Shown: positions 14,537-23,023 of the stretch, piece after piece
Position numbering within the stretch: the stretch's first letter is position 1
Layout of the letters: every line of letters begins with the position of its first letter
Origin: Bradyrhizobium manausense
Lineage (GTDB): Bacteria; Pseudomonadota; Alphaproteobacteria; Rhizobiales; Xanthobacteraceae
Assembly: GCF_001440035.1 (NCBI RefSeq)
Contig: NZ_LJYG01000111.1
Location: 28,786-72,610 of the forward strand
DNA: 43,825 nt
Reading direction: 5' to 3'
Program-made: the position numbers and the translations under genes
Notes under the pieces: generated by a model
The model's input: only the letters and a program-made list of their open reading frames with translations
Databases searched by the model: none
Told to the model about the DNA's origin: nothing

Positions 14537-15405
14537 CGCGACAACCGTTTCATCATGAAGTAGACGAGCGGCAGGACGAACGGCATCGCGCAGACGATGG
14601 AGGCCATCGCGAGCGAGAGCTGGTCGAGCCGGAGATAGCGGATACCGAGCGTCGACAGCACGTGCGTGAGGTCGGCCGGACCACCGCCGGTGAGCAGATA
14701 GACGCTGTTGAAATCGCCCAGCGTCCAGATCATCGAGAGCAGCGTGCAGGTGACGTAGAGCGTCTGCATCGACGGCCAGGTGATGAAGCGGAATTTCTGC
14801 CACCAGTTCGCGCCGTCGACTTCGGCGGCCTCGAACAGGTCCTGCGCGATCGCAAGGCGCCCGGTGATGAGGATCAGCGTCCAGAACGGCAGCGACTTCC
14901 AGATGTGCACGCCGATCGCCATGGTCAGCGCCACAGTCGGGTCGTTCAGCCAGTTCGGGCCGTCATCGCCGGTGAACGCGAAGATGTAGTGATTGATGAT
15001 ACCCCATTCGGGGTTGAGCATGAAGCGCACCGACAGGATGGTCGGGATCGACGGCACCGCCCAGGGCAGGATGAAGATCACCGAGAGCCATTTGATCCAG
15101 GTGCGCTGCTGCGCGAAGAAGCCGGACAGGAACAGGGCGATCAGCATCTTGATGTTGATGCCGATGACCAGGAAGATCAGCGTGTTGACCGCGGCGCGCG
15201 CGAAGATCGGATCGTTGTAGAGCGCGACATAATTCGACGGCGCCCGCGCCAGCCACAGCCCGTAGCAGACGGGATAGACGACGAAGGCGAGGAAGACGAG
15301 CAGATAGGGCGCGAGCAGCACGATGCCCCAAACCTGCGCCGTGGTCAGCCGCGACGCCAGGGGTGGGGCGGGGATCGCCTGATCGCCAGAGAGCGTGATC
15401 GCCAT
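14533..15405 (-). CDS. Carbohydrate-type ABC permease, MalF-like (cluster 1)
   Basis: A 290-residue permease with six helices. The first is WGIVLLAPYLLVFLAFVVYP, and the EAA loop is FEAAEVDGANWWQKFRFITWP in the last third. It also has the LTGGGPADLTHVLSTLGI segment found in MalF/UgpA-type subunits. I place the start at the ATG at 15405; an in-frame TTG at 15423 is the alternative. A perfect hairpin (15465-15489) lies between this gene and the upstream binding-protein gene and may lower expression relative to it. It pairs with the MalG-like protein encoded next. Confidence 0.92.
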   Translation of the reverse strand: MAITLSGDQAIPAPPLASRLTTAQVWGIVLLAPYLLVFLAFVVYPVCYGLWLARAPSNYVALYNDPIFARAAVNTLIFLVIGINIKMLIALFLSGFFAQQRTWIKWLSVIFILPWAVPSIPTILSVRFMLNPEWGIINHYIFAFTGDDGPNWLNDPTVALTMAIGVHIWKSLPFWTLILITGRLAIAQDLFEAAEVDGANWWQKFRFITWPSMQTLYVTCTLLSMIWTLGDFNSVYLLTGGGPADLTHVLSTLGIRYLRLDQLSLAMASIVCAMPFVLPLVYFMMKRLSR

Positions 15406-15464
15406 TCTTTTCGGACTCTTCAAAGAGAAGCCGGCCGCGAAACGCGACCGGTGTTGTTCTTACA

Positions 15465-15489
15465 CCTCTCCCCGCAAAGCGGGGAGAGG
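15465..15489. repeat. Perfect hairpin inside the ABC operon
   Basis: CCTCTCCCCGC (15465-15475) pairs without mismatch with GCGGGGAGAGG (15479-15489) around a loop of AAA. It sits between the binding-protein stop and the MalF-like start on the minus strand, with no T run after it. The position matches hairpins that protect the binding-protein message and damp permease expression in other ABC operons. A related hairpin is at 30115-30136. Confidence 0.8.
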
Positions 15490-15502
15490 GAAGTGCAAGG
15501 CT

Positions 15503-16888
15503 TTAGCCCGCGACCTGCTTGATGCGGGCGATCAGCTCGTCGACCGCCTTGTCGACCGGGACCTTCTCGCTGACCACCCGGTTCATCGCCTTGGCCCAGA
15601 CGTTTTCGTTGTTGAGGATCGTGAACTTCCAGTTCTTGGTGAAATCGAACGGCGCAGTGCCGCCCTTGAACTGCGCGTACACGGCCTTGCGGTGCTTGTC
15701 GGCCTGCCAGAACGGGCTTTCCTGGCTCGCCTTTGTGACCGGGAACCAGCGGCCAAGCGCACCCTCGATATACGGACGGACATTGTCCTCCTCGAGCAGG
15801 AAGCTGATGAACTGCTTGGCCTCGGCCTTGTTCTTGGCCGCGGTGAAGACCAGCCCGGTCTTGACGTCGGAGCGGTAGCGGATGGTCGAACCGTCAGGCG
15901 CCTTCGGGAAGGACGCCGTGATGATGTCCTGCTCATAGGCCTTCTTGCCGGCGTCGCGCTGCTCCTGAGTAAGAGCCTGATTCTGCGAATCCTCGTACCA
16001 TTTCGCCGCGATCGAGATCGTGAAGTTATGGGTCATCACGATGGTCTTGTTGTGGAAGGCGACGTTGTTGTCCGGATCCTTCCAGGTCGTCGAGGACGGC
16101 GGCGTGCAGCCCTTGATGTAGGTGTCGGTGTAGTCCTTCATCGCCTTGATCAGGTTCTCGCGAACCTTGGGATCATCGACGGTGAGCTTGCCGTCATCGT
16201 CGACCAGCTTGACGTGATAGGCGTCCATGAAGGTGTAGAACGACTGGAAAGCGTCGGTGGATTCAACGCCCATCGGCTGGCCGACGGCATAGATGCGCTG
16301 GCCGGTAGCCTTGCGGATCGCCGGCTGCACCTTGTCGCACCAGAAGCTCCAATAGCCTTCCCAGTCATTCGGAATGTCGCTCTGCTTGAAGCCGGCCTTC
16401 TCCAGCATGTCGTTCCAGATCTGGACGTGCATGCTCTGCTGCTTCAGCGGGAAGCCGTAATAGGCCTTCTTCTTGGCGACGTCGTTGTAGAGGATCGACG
16501 CATCCAGCGTATTCTGCACGAACCGATCCTTGATCGGCTCCATGACGTCGGTGAGGTCCTCGAGCTTGCCCTCATAGGCCCACTTGCCCTGTACCTGCAC
16601 GTCGTAGCTGTCGGAATAGGCGACGTCGGGCACGGTGCCGGCATCGAGCGCCGCGACGGTCTTCGGAATCATGTCCTGGATCGCGTACTGCGACAATTCG
16701 ACCTTGATGCCGGTCTTTGCTTCGAATTTCTTGATCGTCTCGGCGAGCGCTTCGTCCTCGGACTTGTAAAAGCCCTTGACCCACCAAACCGTAATCGCCT
16801 TTTGCTGTGCAAAGGCGGGTGCGGCGGCTGCAAACAGCCCAACTGCGGCGACCGCTAGTGACACTGCGCCAATAACCTTGGATCTCAC
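15503..16888 (-). CDS. ABC transporter extracellular solute-binding protein, family 1 (cluster 1)
   Basis: A 461-residue periplasmic protein that captures the solute for the two permeases downstream. Residues 1-27 form a Sec signal peptide (RSKVIGAVSLAVAAVGLF then AAAAPAFA) with cleavage before QQK. The mature protein starts with a strand (AITVWWVKG) and the KKFEAKTGIKVELS segment of family 1 binding proteins. A GTG start at 16888 is chosen because GAGGGAGA stands 5 bp before it; a TTG at 16903 is less likely. The length is normal for sugar-binding members. A perfect inverted repeat just upstream (16911-16936) is a good candidate operator. The exact ligand cannot be read from sequence. Confidence 0.92.
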   Translation of the reverse strand: MRSKVIGAVSLAVAAVGLFAAAAPAFAQQKAITVWWVKGFYKSEDEALAETIKKFEAKTGIKVELSQYAIQDMIPKTVAALDAGTVPDVAYSDSYDVQVQGKWAYEGKLEDLTDVMEPIKDRFVQNTLDASILYNDVAKKKAYYGFPLKQQSMHVQIWNDMLEKAGFKQSDIPNDWEGYWSFWCDKVQPAIRKATGQRIYAVGQPMGVESTDAFQSFYTFMDAYHVKLVDDDGKLTVDDPKVRENLIKAMKDYTDTYIKGCTPPSSTTWKDPDNNVAFHNKTIVMTHNFTISIAAKWYEDSQNQALTQEQRDAGKKAYEQDIITASFPKAPDGSTIRYRSDVKTGLVFTAAKNKAEAKQFISFLLEEDNVRPYIEGALGRWFPVTKASQESPFWQADKHRKAVYAQFKGGTAPFDFTKNWKFTILNNENVWAKAMNRVVSEKVPVDKAVDELIARIKQVAG

Positions 16889-17263
16889 GTTTTTCTCCCT
16901 CAAACGGCCGGTGTTTTAACCGGTCGGATAAAACACTAGCCCATGGCCGCTATCCGATCTAGCGGCATGTTGTCAGACCTAGGTCGAGGGGTGCCGGGCG
17001 CTCGGAGATGCTTAACGCGCGCATCGATCCAATCGCTGCATCAATTTGCCCCGATCAATTCGCCTGATGCGTTCCGGCCTCGACTGACCATCCGCGCGCG
17101 ACACAGAAGCTGCCAGGAAAGACCTGACGGCTTGTATTCGCTGTCAGCACTCGGCGCAACGCGACGGTCGGCCGGCGCACCACGCCGAGGGAGGTCAAGA
17201 ACAGGGAATGGATCGCGGAACCTGGTCCGAGGGGCCGATCATGCGTCGCTGCGCGTGGAGTTC
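16889..17263. other. Intergenic region upstream of the cluster 1 ABC operon
   Basis: These 375 bp between the binding-protein gene and the LysR gene, both on the minus strand, contain the inverted repeat at 16911-16936 and presumably the ABC operon promoter. The short open frames in it have no sign of being genes. I see nothing else identifiable. Confidence 0.6.
16911..16936. promoter_or_regulatory. Inverted repeat, candidate operator of the ABC operon
   Basis: GTGTTTTA (16911-16918) and TAAAACAC (16929-16936) form a perfect 8-bp inverted repeat with a 10-bp spacer that contains ACCGGT. It ends 23 bp before the GTG of the binding-protein gene. The size and symmetry suit a dimeric repressor of the LacI or GntR kind. 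No such regulator is encoded next to it. Confidence 0.55.
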
Positions 17264-18238
17264 TCAGCGCTTTCCTTTCGGGCCGATCGAAGCGGCATTC
17301 GAGCTTGCATCGGTGGAGCGGGGCTTGTCGTGTCCACTCGTCCGGGACGGTGAGCGCCACGCCTCGAGGAGCATCTTGAGAAATTGGCTGGCATGAGGTG
17401 ACAGCGTCGCGCCGCGCCTGCGCACAATACCGATCGTCCGCGACACCTCCGGCTCGATCAGCCTGATGGTGCGAATGATCGGATGACCGGCGGCGGGTGT
17501 CGCGAGCCTCGGCAACACGGCGATACCCAGTCCCTCTTCGACGAGGCCGAGCGAACCGGAGAGGTGAGCGACCTCGTAGGACCAATTCAGCTGCAGACCC
17601 TGTCGCGCCAGCGCATTGTCGATCAATGCGCGATTGCCGCTGTTGCGACCGACGGTGATGACCCGGTGCGAAACAATCTCCGACCAGCTTACCTGTTTGC
17701 GTGATGCCAGCGGATGGTCATGACGGCAGGCCAGGACGAAAGGATCCTCGACGAGTTTCTCAAATTCGATTTCGGCATGCGAAGCACCGATGAAATTGAT
17801 GCCGAAGTCGACTTCCCCGCGCGCGACCGCCTCCAATCCCTCATTGGCACCGATGTCCAGAATCCGGATGCGAATGCGTGGATACGCTTCGGCAAACCGG
17901 CCGATCGCACGTGGCAGGAAGTAGAACACCGCCGTCGGCACCGCGGCGACCGAGACCAGGCCCGAACTGCGTGCGCCGATATCATGGATGGCGAGTACGG
18001 AGGTCTCGAACTCGTCGATGAGGCGGCGAACCTTCGGAAGGAGGTCGCGGCCGGTCATGGTGAGATTGACATGACGTGTCGAGCGTTCGAGCAAGGGCGC
18101 ACCGAGGCTTTCTTCCAGCTTCTGAATGCGTCGGCTGAGCGCCGGCTGAGACAGGTTCAGCGCCTTGGCAGTCCGCACGAAGCTTCCCGTCTCGGCGACG
18201 GTGATGAACGCCTTGAGGTCGAGCAGCTCCGCATTCAT
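17264..18238 (-). CDS. LysR-family transcriptional regulator
   Basis: A 324-residue regulator. The N-terminal winged helix-turn-helix (about 1-62: LKAFITVAETGSFVRTAKAL, then NLSQPALSRRIQKLEESLG) is classic LysR. A periplasmic-binding-like effector domain follows, from about residue 92. It is transcribed away from the tautomerase-dctA pair, with which it shares a 120-bp promoter region, so it most likely controls them and itself in response to an organic acid. AGGAGA precedes the ATG. The last 25 or so residues are a polar tail (SRTSGHDKPRSTDASSN) without homology that I can recognise. The effector identity is inference. Confidence 0.93.
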   Translation of the reverse strand: MNAELLDLKAFITVAETGSFVRTAKALNLSQPALSRRIQKLEESLGAPLLERSTRHVNLTMTGRDLLPKVRRLIDEFETSVLAIHDIGARSSGLVSVAAVPTAVFYFLPRAIGRFAEAYPRIRIRILDIGANEGLEAVARGEVDFGINFIGASHAEIEFEKLVEDPFVLACRHDHPLASRKQVSWSEIVSHRVITVGRNSGNRALIDNALARQGLQLNWSYEVAHLSGSLGLVEEGLGIAVLPRLATPAAGHPIIRTIRLIEPEVSRTIGIVRRRGATLSPHASQFLKMLLEAWRSPSRTSGHDKPRSTDASSNAASIGPKGKR

Positions 18239-18253
18239 GGCTGGTCTCCTATT

Positions 18254-18285
18254 ATACCGATTAACGCATTAATTGTTCGTATATT
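18254..18285. promoter_or_regulatory. Candidate LysR operator in the divergent promoter
   Basis: Between the divergent regulator and tautomerase starts lies an A/T-rich, partly symmetric stretch: ATACCGATTAA and its near mirror TTAATTGTTCGTAT, with ATTAACGCATTAAT in the centre (18260-18273). It includes T-N11-A spacings, as expected for LysR sites. It also overlaps a TATAAT-like sequence reading toward the regulator. Confidence 0.45.
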
Positions 18286-18358
18286 TGCATTTTACAGAAG
18301 AGTTGCAAAGGAGGATGGTCGGTTCGCGGCAAAGACGTCGTCGAACGGAACAGCTTTC

Positions 18359-19432
18359 ATGAATGATCAGATTGCCATCCCCTGCGTGGTCATGCGCGGC
18401 GGCACCTCGCGCGGGCCGTTCTTTCTGGCGAGGGATCTCCCCACCGATCCGAGGGCGCGGGATGCGGTCCTGTTGTCGGTCATGGGGGGCGGGCACGATC
18501 TTGGAATCGATGGGATCGGCGGCGGCAATGCCGTCATCAACAAGGTCGCGATCATCGGGCCGGGGTCGGTGCCCGGCGCCGACGTCGATTATTTGTTCGC
18601 CCAGGTGCGGGTTCGCGAGGGGATCGTCGATACCTCACCCAATTGCGGAAACATGCTGGCTGCGGTGGGACCGTTCGCGATTGAAGCGGGCCTGGTGACC
18701 GCCGCCGCAGAGCGCACCCACGTGCGTATCCACAATGTCAACACCGGCAAGTTGATCGATGCGACGGTTGCCACGCCCCGAGGACAGGTGACCTACGAGG
18801 GCGAGGCGCGGATCGACGGTGTACCGGGAACGGCTGCGCCCATCGAATTGTCCTTCCCCAACGCGGCCGGCGCACGCACCGGTCGCCTCCTCCCGACGGG
18901 ACGAACGGTCGATCGCATCGACGGCATCGACGTGACCTGCATCGATGCGGCCATGCCGGTCATGCTGGTCCGCGCGGCGGATCTGGGCTGCAGCGCCCGG
19001 GAGGCGCCCTCGGATTTCACCGACAGCCGCTTCCGCGCACGTCTCGAGAACTTGCGCATCGAGGCCGGGCGCCTGATGGGTTTTCCAAATCCGGCTGCAA
19101 TGGTGATTCCGAAACCTGTGCTGATCGCGCCCGTAAGCGAGGGGACGTTGAACGTCAGGTACTTCATGCCGCACGACTGCCACAGCGCGCTGGCGGTGAC
19201 CGGCGCCGTCGCGATCGCGACGGCCTGTGTCACGCCCGGAACGCTCGCCGCAGACATGGTGGGATCGCTCGCGCCGCCGGTGCCGATCACGCTGGCCCAT
19301 CCTTCCGGCCAACTCGTGGTTCGGCTGGAGCCCGGACCGGTGGCGCGGGTGCAGCGGACGGCCCGGCGAATTTTCGAAGGGCACGTCTTCGCCCGCCGAG
19401 CGCACCTGCCCCAGTCGGTGCTGGCGGCCTGA
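18359..19432 (+). CDS. 4-oxalomesaconate tautomerase / PrpF-family isomerase
   Basis: A 357-residue member of the PrpF fold (diaminopimelate epimerase-like). The N-terminal CVVMRGGTSRGPFFLARDLP and IDGIGGGNAVINKVAII blocks resemble GalD, the 4-oxalomesaconate tautomerase of the gallate pathway. DTSPNCGNMLAAVGPFA carries the conserved Cys-Gly-Asn found in this family. A second half (RMGFPNP-like MGFPNPAAMVIPKPV, then HDCHSALAVTGAVAIAT) completes the fold. The ATG at 18359 follows no strong ribosome site, but the residues upstream are antisense of the regulator gene. It is followed after 51 bp by a dicarboxylate carrier. No ring-cleavage gene is nearby, so an aconitate-type isomerase acting on an imported acid is an equally fair reading. 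Confidence 0.87.
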   Translation: MNDQIAIPCVVMRGGTSRGPFFLARDLPTDPRARDAVLLSVMGGGHDLGIDGIGGGNAVINKVAIIGPGSVPGADVDYLFAQVRVREGIVDTSPNCGNMLAAVGPFAIEAGLVTAAAERTHVRIHNVNTGKLIDATVATPRGQVTYEGEARIDGVPGTAAPIELSFPNAAGARTGRLLPTGRTVDRIDGIDVTCIDAAMPVMLVRAADLGCSAREAPSDFTDSRFRARLENLRIEAGRLMGFPNPAAMVIPKPVLIAPVSEGTLNVRYFMPHDCHSALAVTGAVAIATACVTPGTLAADMVGSLAPPVPITLAHPSGQLVVRLEPGPVARVQRTARRIFEGHVFARRAHLPQSVLAA

Positions 19433-19483
19433 CGCCGGACTGCTCTTAGAAACTTCAAGAATCACACCAAGGGAGAAACGAGA

Positions 19484-20869
19484 ATGCAGATGCAAGCGCT
19501 GGCTGAGCCCGCGAACGCCGAGCCGCGAAAGCCATTCTACCGGATTCTCTATGTCCAGGTGCTGATCGGCCTGACGCTGGGTGTGCTCACGGGCCATCTC
19601 TGGCCTGAATTTGGTGCCGCGCTGAAGCCCCTCGGAGACGGCTTTGTCAAGCTCGTCAAGATGATGATCGCGCCCATCGTATTCTGCACCATCGTGAGCG
19701 GCATCAACAGCATCAGCGATTCCCGCGAGGTCGGCCGCACCCTGGTGAAATCCATGGCGCTGTTCTACCTGCTGACCGTGCTCGCCTTGCTCGCAGGGCT
19801 GATCGCGGTGTTGCTGATCCAGCCTGGCACGGGCATGCATGTGTCCGTCAATACGCTGGATCCGTCGGTGGCTGCGAAATTCACCAAGCAGGCAACCGCG
19901 ACCGGGTTCGCCGATTTCATGCTGCACATCATTCCGCATTCGTTCTTTGGCGCCTTCGCCGACGGCGAAGTGCTGCCGGTCCTGCTGGTCTCCATCCTGA
20001 TCGCCTTTGGCCTGAGCCGTGCCGGCGACGGCGGTGCCGTCGTGACGAAGGCGATTGAATCGTTCTCACAGGTTCTGTTTGTCTCGTTCGGCTTCATCAT
20101 GAAGCTCGCTCCGCTCGGCGCTTTTGGCGCCATGGCGTTCACGGTCGGGCGCTATGGCATCCGCTCGATCGGCTCACTTGGGCTGCTGATCCTGACATTC
20201 TATGTCGCCTGCTCCGTCTTCGTGGTCGTCGTGCTCGGGACGCTGGCGCGGCTCAACGGCTTCAGCCTGTGGAAGACCATCCGCTACTTCAAGGAAGAAC
20301 TGCTGATCGTGCTCGGCACGTCATCGTCGGAGCCAGCGCTGCCTGGCGCGTTGCGCAAGCTGGAGCAACTCGGGTGCCGGAAAGGGGTGTCGGGGCTTGT
20401 GCTGCCGATGGGCTACTCCTTCAATCTGGACGGCAGCGCCATTTATCTCACCCTGGCGTCGATCTTCATCGCGCAGGCCTGCGACATCCATCTGTCCTGG
20501 GGACAGATTGCGGCGATGCTCGGACTGATGCTGCTGACGTCCAAAGGCGCGGCCGGCGTCACCGGCAGCGGCTTCGTCGCGCTTGTCGCAACTCTCACCG
20601 TCATGCCGGATTTGCCCGTGACCGGCGTAGCGCTGCTCGTCGGCATCGACCGCTTCATGTCGGAGGCGCGGGCACTGACAAGCATGATCAGCAACTGCGT
20701 CGCGGCCATCACCGTTTCGCTGTGGGAAAACGCCTGTGATCGTGAGGTGTTGGCCCGTGAACTCGGGCAGCGCGGCACTCTCGACCTCGAGGTCGGCTCC
20801 GCGATGGGGGGAGCAAAAGCGATACAGGAGAACGCGGGTTGGATTTCGACGGCGAAATCCGCCGCTTGA
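19484..20869 (+). CDS. dctA: C4-dicarboxylate/H+ or Na+ symporter DctA
   Basis: A 461-residue transporter of the dicarboxylate/amino acid:cation symporter family. It brings C4-dicarboxylates such as succinate, fumarate and malate across the inner membrane. Family motifs are intact: the N-terminal VLTGHLWPE and KMMIAPIVFCTIV, the hairpin serine motif GTSSSEPALP, GYSFNLDGSAIYL, and GIDRFMSEARALTS with the substrate-contacting residues. Eight helices and two re-entrant loops are expected. AAGGGAGAAACGAG precedes the ATG. It forms an operon with the tautomerase under the divergent LysR gene. No DctB/DctD sensor pair or clear sigma-54 promoter is visible, so this is probably an extra, specialised DctA. 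Confidence 0.94.
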   Translation: MQMQALAEPANAEPRKPFYRILYVQVLIGLTLGVLTGHLWPEFGAALKPLGDGFVKLVKMMIAPIVFCTIVSGINSISDSREVGRTLVKSMALFYLLTVLALLAGLIAVLLIQPGTGMHVSVNTLDPSVAAKFTKQATATGFADFMLHIIPHSFFGAFADGEVLPVLLVSILIAFGLSRAGDGGAVVTKAIESFSQVLFVSFGFIMKLAPLGAFGAMAFTVGRYGIRSIGSLGLLILTFYVACSVFVVVVLGTLARLNGFSLWKTIRYFKEELLIVLGTSSSEPALPGALRKLEQLGCRKGVSGLVLPMGYSFNLDGSAIYLTLASIFIAQACDIHLSWGQIAAMLGLMLLTSKGAAGVTGSGFVALVATLTVMPDLPVTGVALLVGIDRFMSEARALTSMISNCVAAITVSLWENACDREVLARELGQRGTLDLEVGSAMGGAKAIQENAGWISTAKSAA

Positions 20870-20920
20870 TGCCGCCTCGGATGAACCGGTTGTCATCCTG
20901 CTCAACACAGCCCGGCGGCG

Positions 20921-20961
20921 TAAAGCGCGATGACGATTCGTCCTGATCGCATCGCGCTTTA
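20921..20961. terminator. Hairpin between convergent dctA and AsmA-family genes
   Basis: TAAAGCGCGATG (20921-20932) is mirrored by CATCGCGCTTTA (20950-20961), a perfect 12-bp stem. The T-rich end on each side would suit a bidirectional terminator. The AsmA-family stop codon (20959-20961) is inside the right arm. Confidence 0.7.
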
Positions 20962-22860
20962 GTTGGACTTCGCGTTTTCCTTCGCGTTCTCCGCCGTCGG
21001 CGATCCCTCCGGCGCCTGCCGCTTGCCGCCGGTGATGCGTTGCTTCAAGAGATCGAGGAACGGAGATGCCGCCGGCGACTGCCGGATCAGGGCTTCGGGG
21101 TCGGGGAAGATCAGCGGATCGTCCCACGGACCCTGCACCATGAAGGGCAGTTGAAAGCCTGATGTGGTGTTGAGGCTCGCCACACCCTTCATATCGTATT
21201 CGCGCGTCGGCACCGACGCGGTGCCGGTCAGCGTGATCTTCGCCGCAGGTCCCTCGATGCGGATGTCCTCGGCCGTGGCGATCCCGTCGGCGAATTTCAC
21301 GGCAATGGTGAGGTTGTCGTAAGGCGTCGAGCCGTTGCGAAAATTGCCGCCGCCGGACAGCGGCCGGCGCTCGAGCCGCTTCAGGAGCTGCTCGGCATTG
21401 AAGCCGGAGATGGCGCCGTCGTGCCCGGTCACGCTGGCGGTGCCGTCGAGCGACTGCACGAGGCCAAACGGGCTCGAGCCGGAGGCGACGAGAGACACGT
21501 TGATGTTGCCGCGGCCGGACAGCTTGTTGAGGCCGAACAGTTCGGTAGCGCAGGCCTGAAGGTCGACGTCGGTGAACTGGAATTGCGCCTTGATGTCGGC
21601 AACCGCGTCAGCGCGCGAGACGCCGAACGAGCCCTTGGCGATGCCGCCATAGACCTGGGCCTCGCCGACCGAGAGCGCCAGCGTGCCGTTGCGCAAATTG
21701 GCGCCGATCGCGGTGCGGCCGAGCTTGGTCGGGCCGACCGTCAGCTTCGCCGCCGAGAGGCGCATGTCGAGGTCGGTGCTCGACAATCCGTTGAGATCGA
21801 ACAGCTGCCTGTTCCAATCGCGCGCGCCGCTCGCGAGCAGGCGGAAGGTGGAGATATAAGGCGTGAAGTCGAGCGCGTCGGCAGCGAGCGTCGCCTGCAA
21901 TGTCTGCCGGCCGTTATTGGCGTAGGTCATGACGCCCTCGGCGGCGTTGCCGTCGAGCTCGACATTGACGTTGGTCAGCGCGATCGAGGCGCCGACGACA
22001 TTGGCGCGGGCCTTCAGCGCGAAGCGGCCGAAGCCCCCGCTGCCGGGCTGCGGCTGGCCGGTCCAGCGCAGCGCGTTGCGCAAGGACGGGCTGTCGATGG
22101 TGAGCGTGCCCTCCATCATCGGGCTGGTGCGATTGGCGACACTGCCGTCAAAGGCGAGCTTGAGCGGGCTACTTGCGATCCGCGCCCTCAGGCCGGAGCG
22201 CTCGCCCGAGAGCGCCGCGACGAAATCGGCAAAGCTGATCGAGCCGTCGACGCGTTCGCCGCGCCAGTCGAACTGCCCGGTTGCGGCGAAGGAGCGCGAG
22301 ATCGAGGGCCAGGCCAGCGACAGGTCGATGTCCTCAAACTTCTCGGTGGCATTGGTGACGACGTCCAGATAGTCGAGCAGGCCATCCTGGATCCTGATCT
22401 CGGAAAATGAGACCCGGTTGTCGGCGCCGGGCTTCATCGTCCGCGCAATGGTCTGGATGAACGGTGTCCAGTTGCTCTCGCCGTCCGGCTTCAGGCTGAC
22501 ATGGATATGCGGCCGCAGCAGCGTCAAGTCGGCGATCTCGAACCGTTGCAGCAGCAGCGGCAGCAGCCGAAGGTTGGCGGTGAGCACGTCGACATGGAGC
22601 GCGGGATCGGCGGTGCCGCCGCCCTTGAGGCCGACGTCATGGAAGGAGATGTAGCTCGCCGGCAGCACGGAAATGTCGATGTTGCCCGCCACGCTGAGCT
22701 CGAGCCCGGCGACGTCGCGGATTTGCGCTTCGACCGCCTTGCGCAGCGCGTCGCGGTTGATGAGCCAGGAGGTCGCGATCAGGGCGACCAGCACGACGCC
22801 GAGCAGCGCCGCAATCGGCGTCCCGAGGCGCTTCATTCCTTGGGCCATGGTCAATGGCAT
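20959..22860 (-). CDS. AsmA family protein
   Basis: A 633-residue envelope protein. It has one N-terminal membrane helix (about 13-33: IAALLGVVLVALIATSWLI) followed by a large periplasmic body of repeating beta segments. The start of the body (VEAQIRDVAGLELSVAGNIDISVLP) is the AsmA N-terminal signature, and the C-terminal part (LERRPLSGGGNFRNGSTPYDNLTIAVKFADGIA) fits the AsmA C-terminal domain. AsmA-like proteins are thought to affect outer-membrane lipid or protein balance, related to the bridge-like lipid carriers. The ATG at 22860 and one at 22848 are both possible. It is transcribed alone, convergent with dctA. The exact role is unknown. Confidence 0.9.
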   Translation of the reverse strand: MPLTMAQGMKRLGTPIAALLGVVLVALIATSWLINRDALRKAVEAQIRDVAGLELSVAGNIDISVLPASYISFHDVGLKGGGTADPALHVDVLTANLRLLPLLLQRFEIADLTLLRPHIHVSLKPDGESNWTPFIQTIARTMKPGADNRVSFSEIRIQDGLLDYLDVVTNATEKFEDIDLSLAWPSISRSFAATGQFDWRGERVDGSISFADFVAALSGERSGLRARIASSPLKLAFDGSVANRTSPMMEGTLTIDSPSLRNALRWTGQPQPGSGGFGRFALKARANVVGASIALTNVNVELDGNAAEGVMTYANNGRQTLQATLAADALDFTPYISTFRLLASGARDWNRQLFDLNGLSSTDLDMRLSAAKLTVGPTKLGRTAIGANLRNGTLALSVGEAQVYGGIAKGSFGVSRADAVADIKAQFQFTDVDLQACATELFGLNKLSGRGNINVSLVASGSSPFGLVQSLDGTASVTGHDGAISGFNAEQLLKRLERRPLSGGGNFRNGSTPYDNLTIAVKFADGIATAEDIRIEGPAAKITLTGTASVPTREYDMKGVASLNTTSGFQLPFMVQGPWDDPLIFPDPEALIRQSPAASPFLDLLKQRITGGKRQAPEGSPTAENAKENAKSN

Positions 22861-23004
22861 GTCCTGATCGGGTTGGTCGTTTGAGCTAGCTAAGGCGGGC
22901 CGGGAAACCTGCGCGCCCCGCGCTCAAGATCCTGTCCAAGTCCTGTTATGTTAAGTGCCGCAACTTGATGGGTTTTCTTGTCGCTTTCAAGGCCGCGGAC
23001 GGTT

Positions 23005-23023
23005 CTGCCCACGGCGTGGGCAG
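23005..23023. other. Perfect hairpin in the scoA upstream region
   Basis: CTGCCCAC-GGC-GTGGGCAG forms an 8-bp stem with a 3-base loop about 125 bp before scoA, in the 287-bp gap shared with the divergent AsmA-family gene. There is no T run, so a terminator is unlikely. It may be part of a leader structure. No known riboswitch class was recognised. Confidence 0.35.

Noticed and set aside
17714..18358. Upstream extension of the tautomerase gene to 572 codons
   Set aside because: The first 215 codons are antisense to the LysR gene and bear no family resemblance. The homologous protein starts at 18359.
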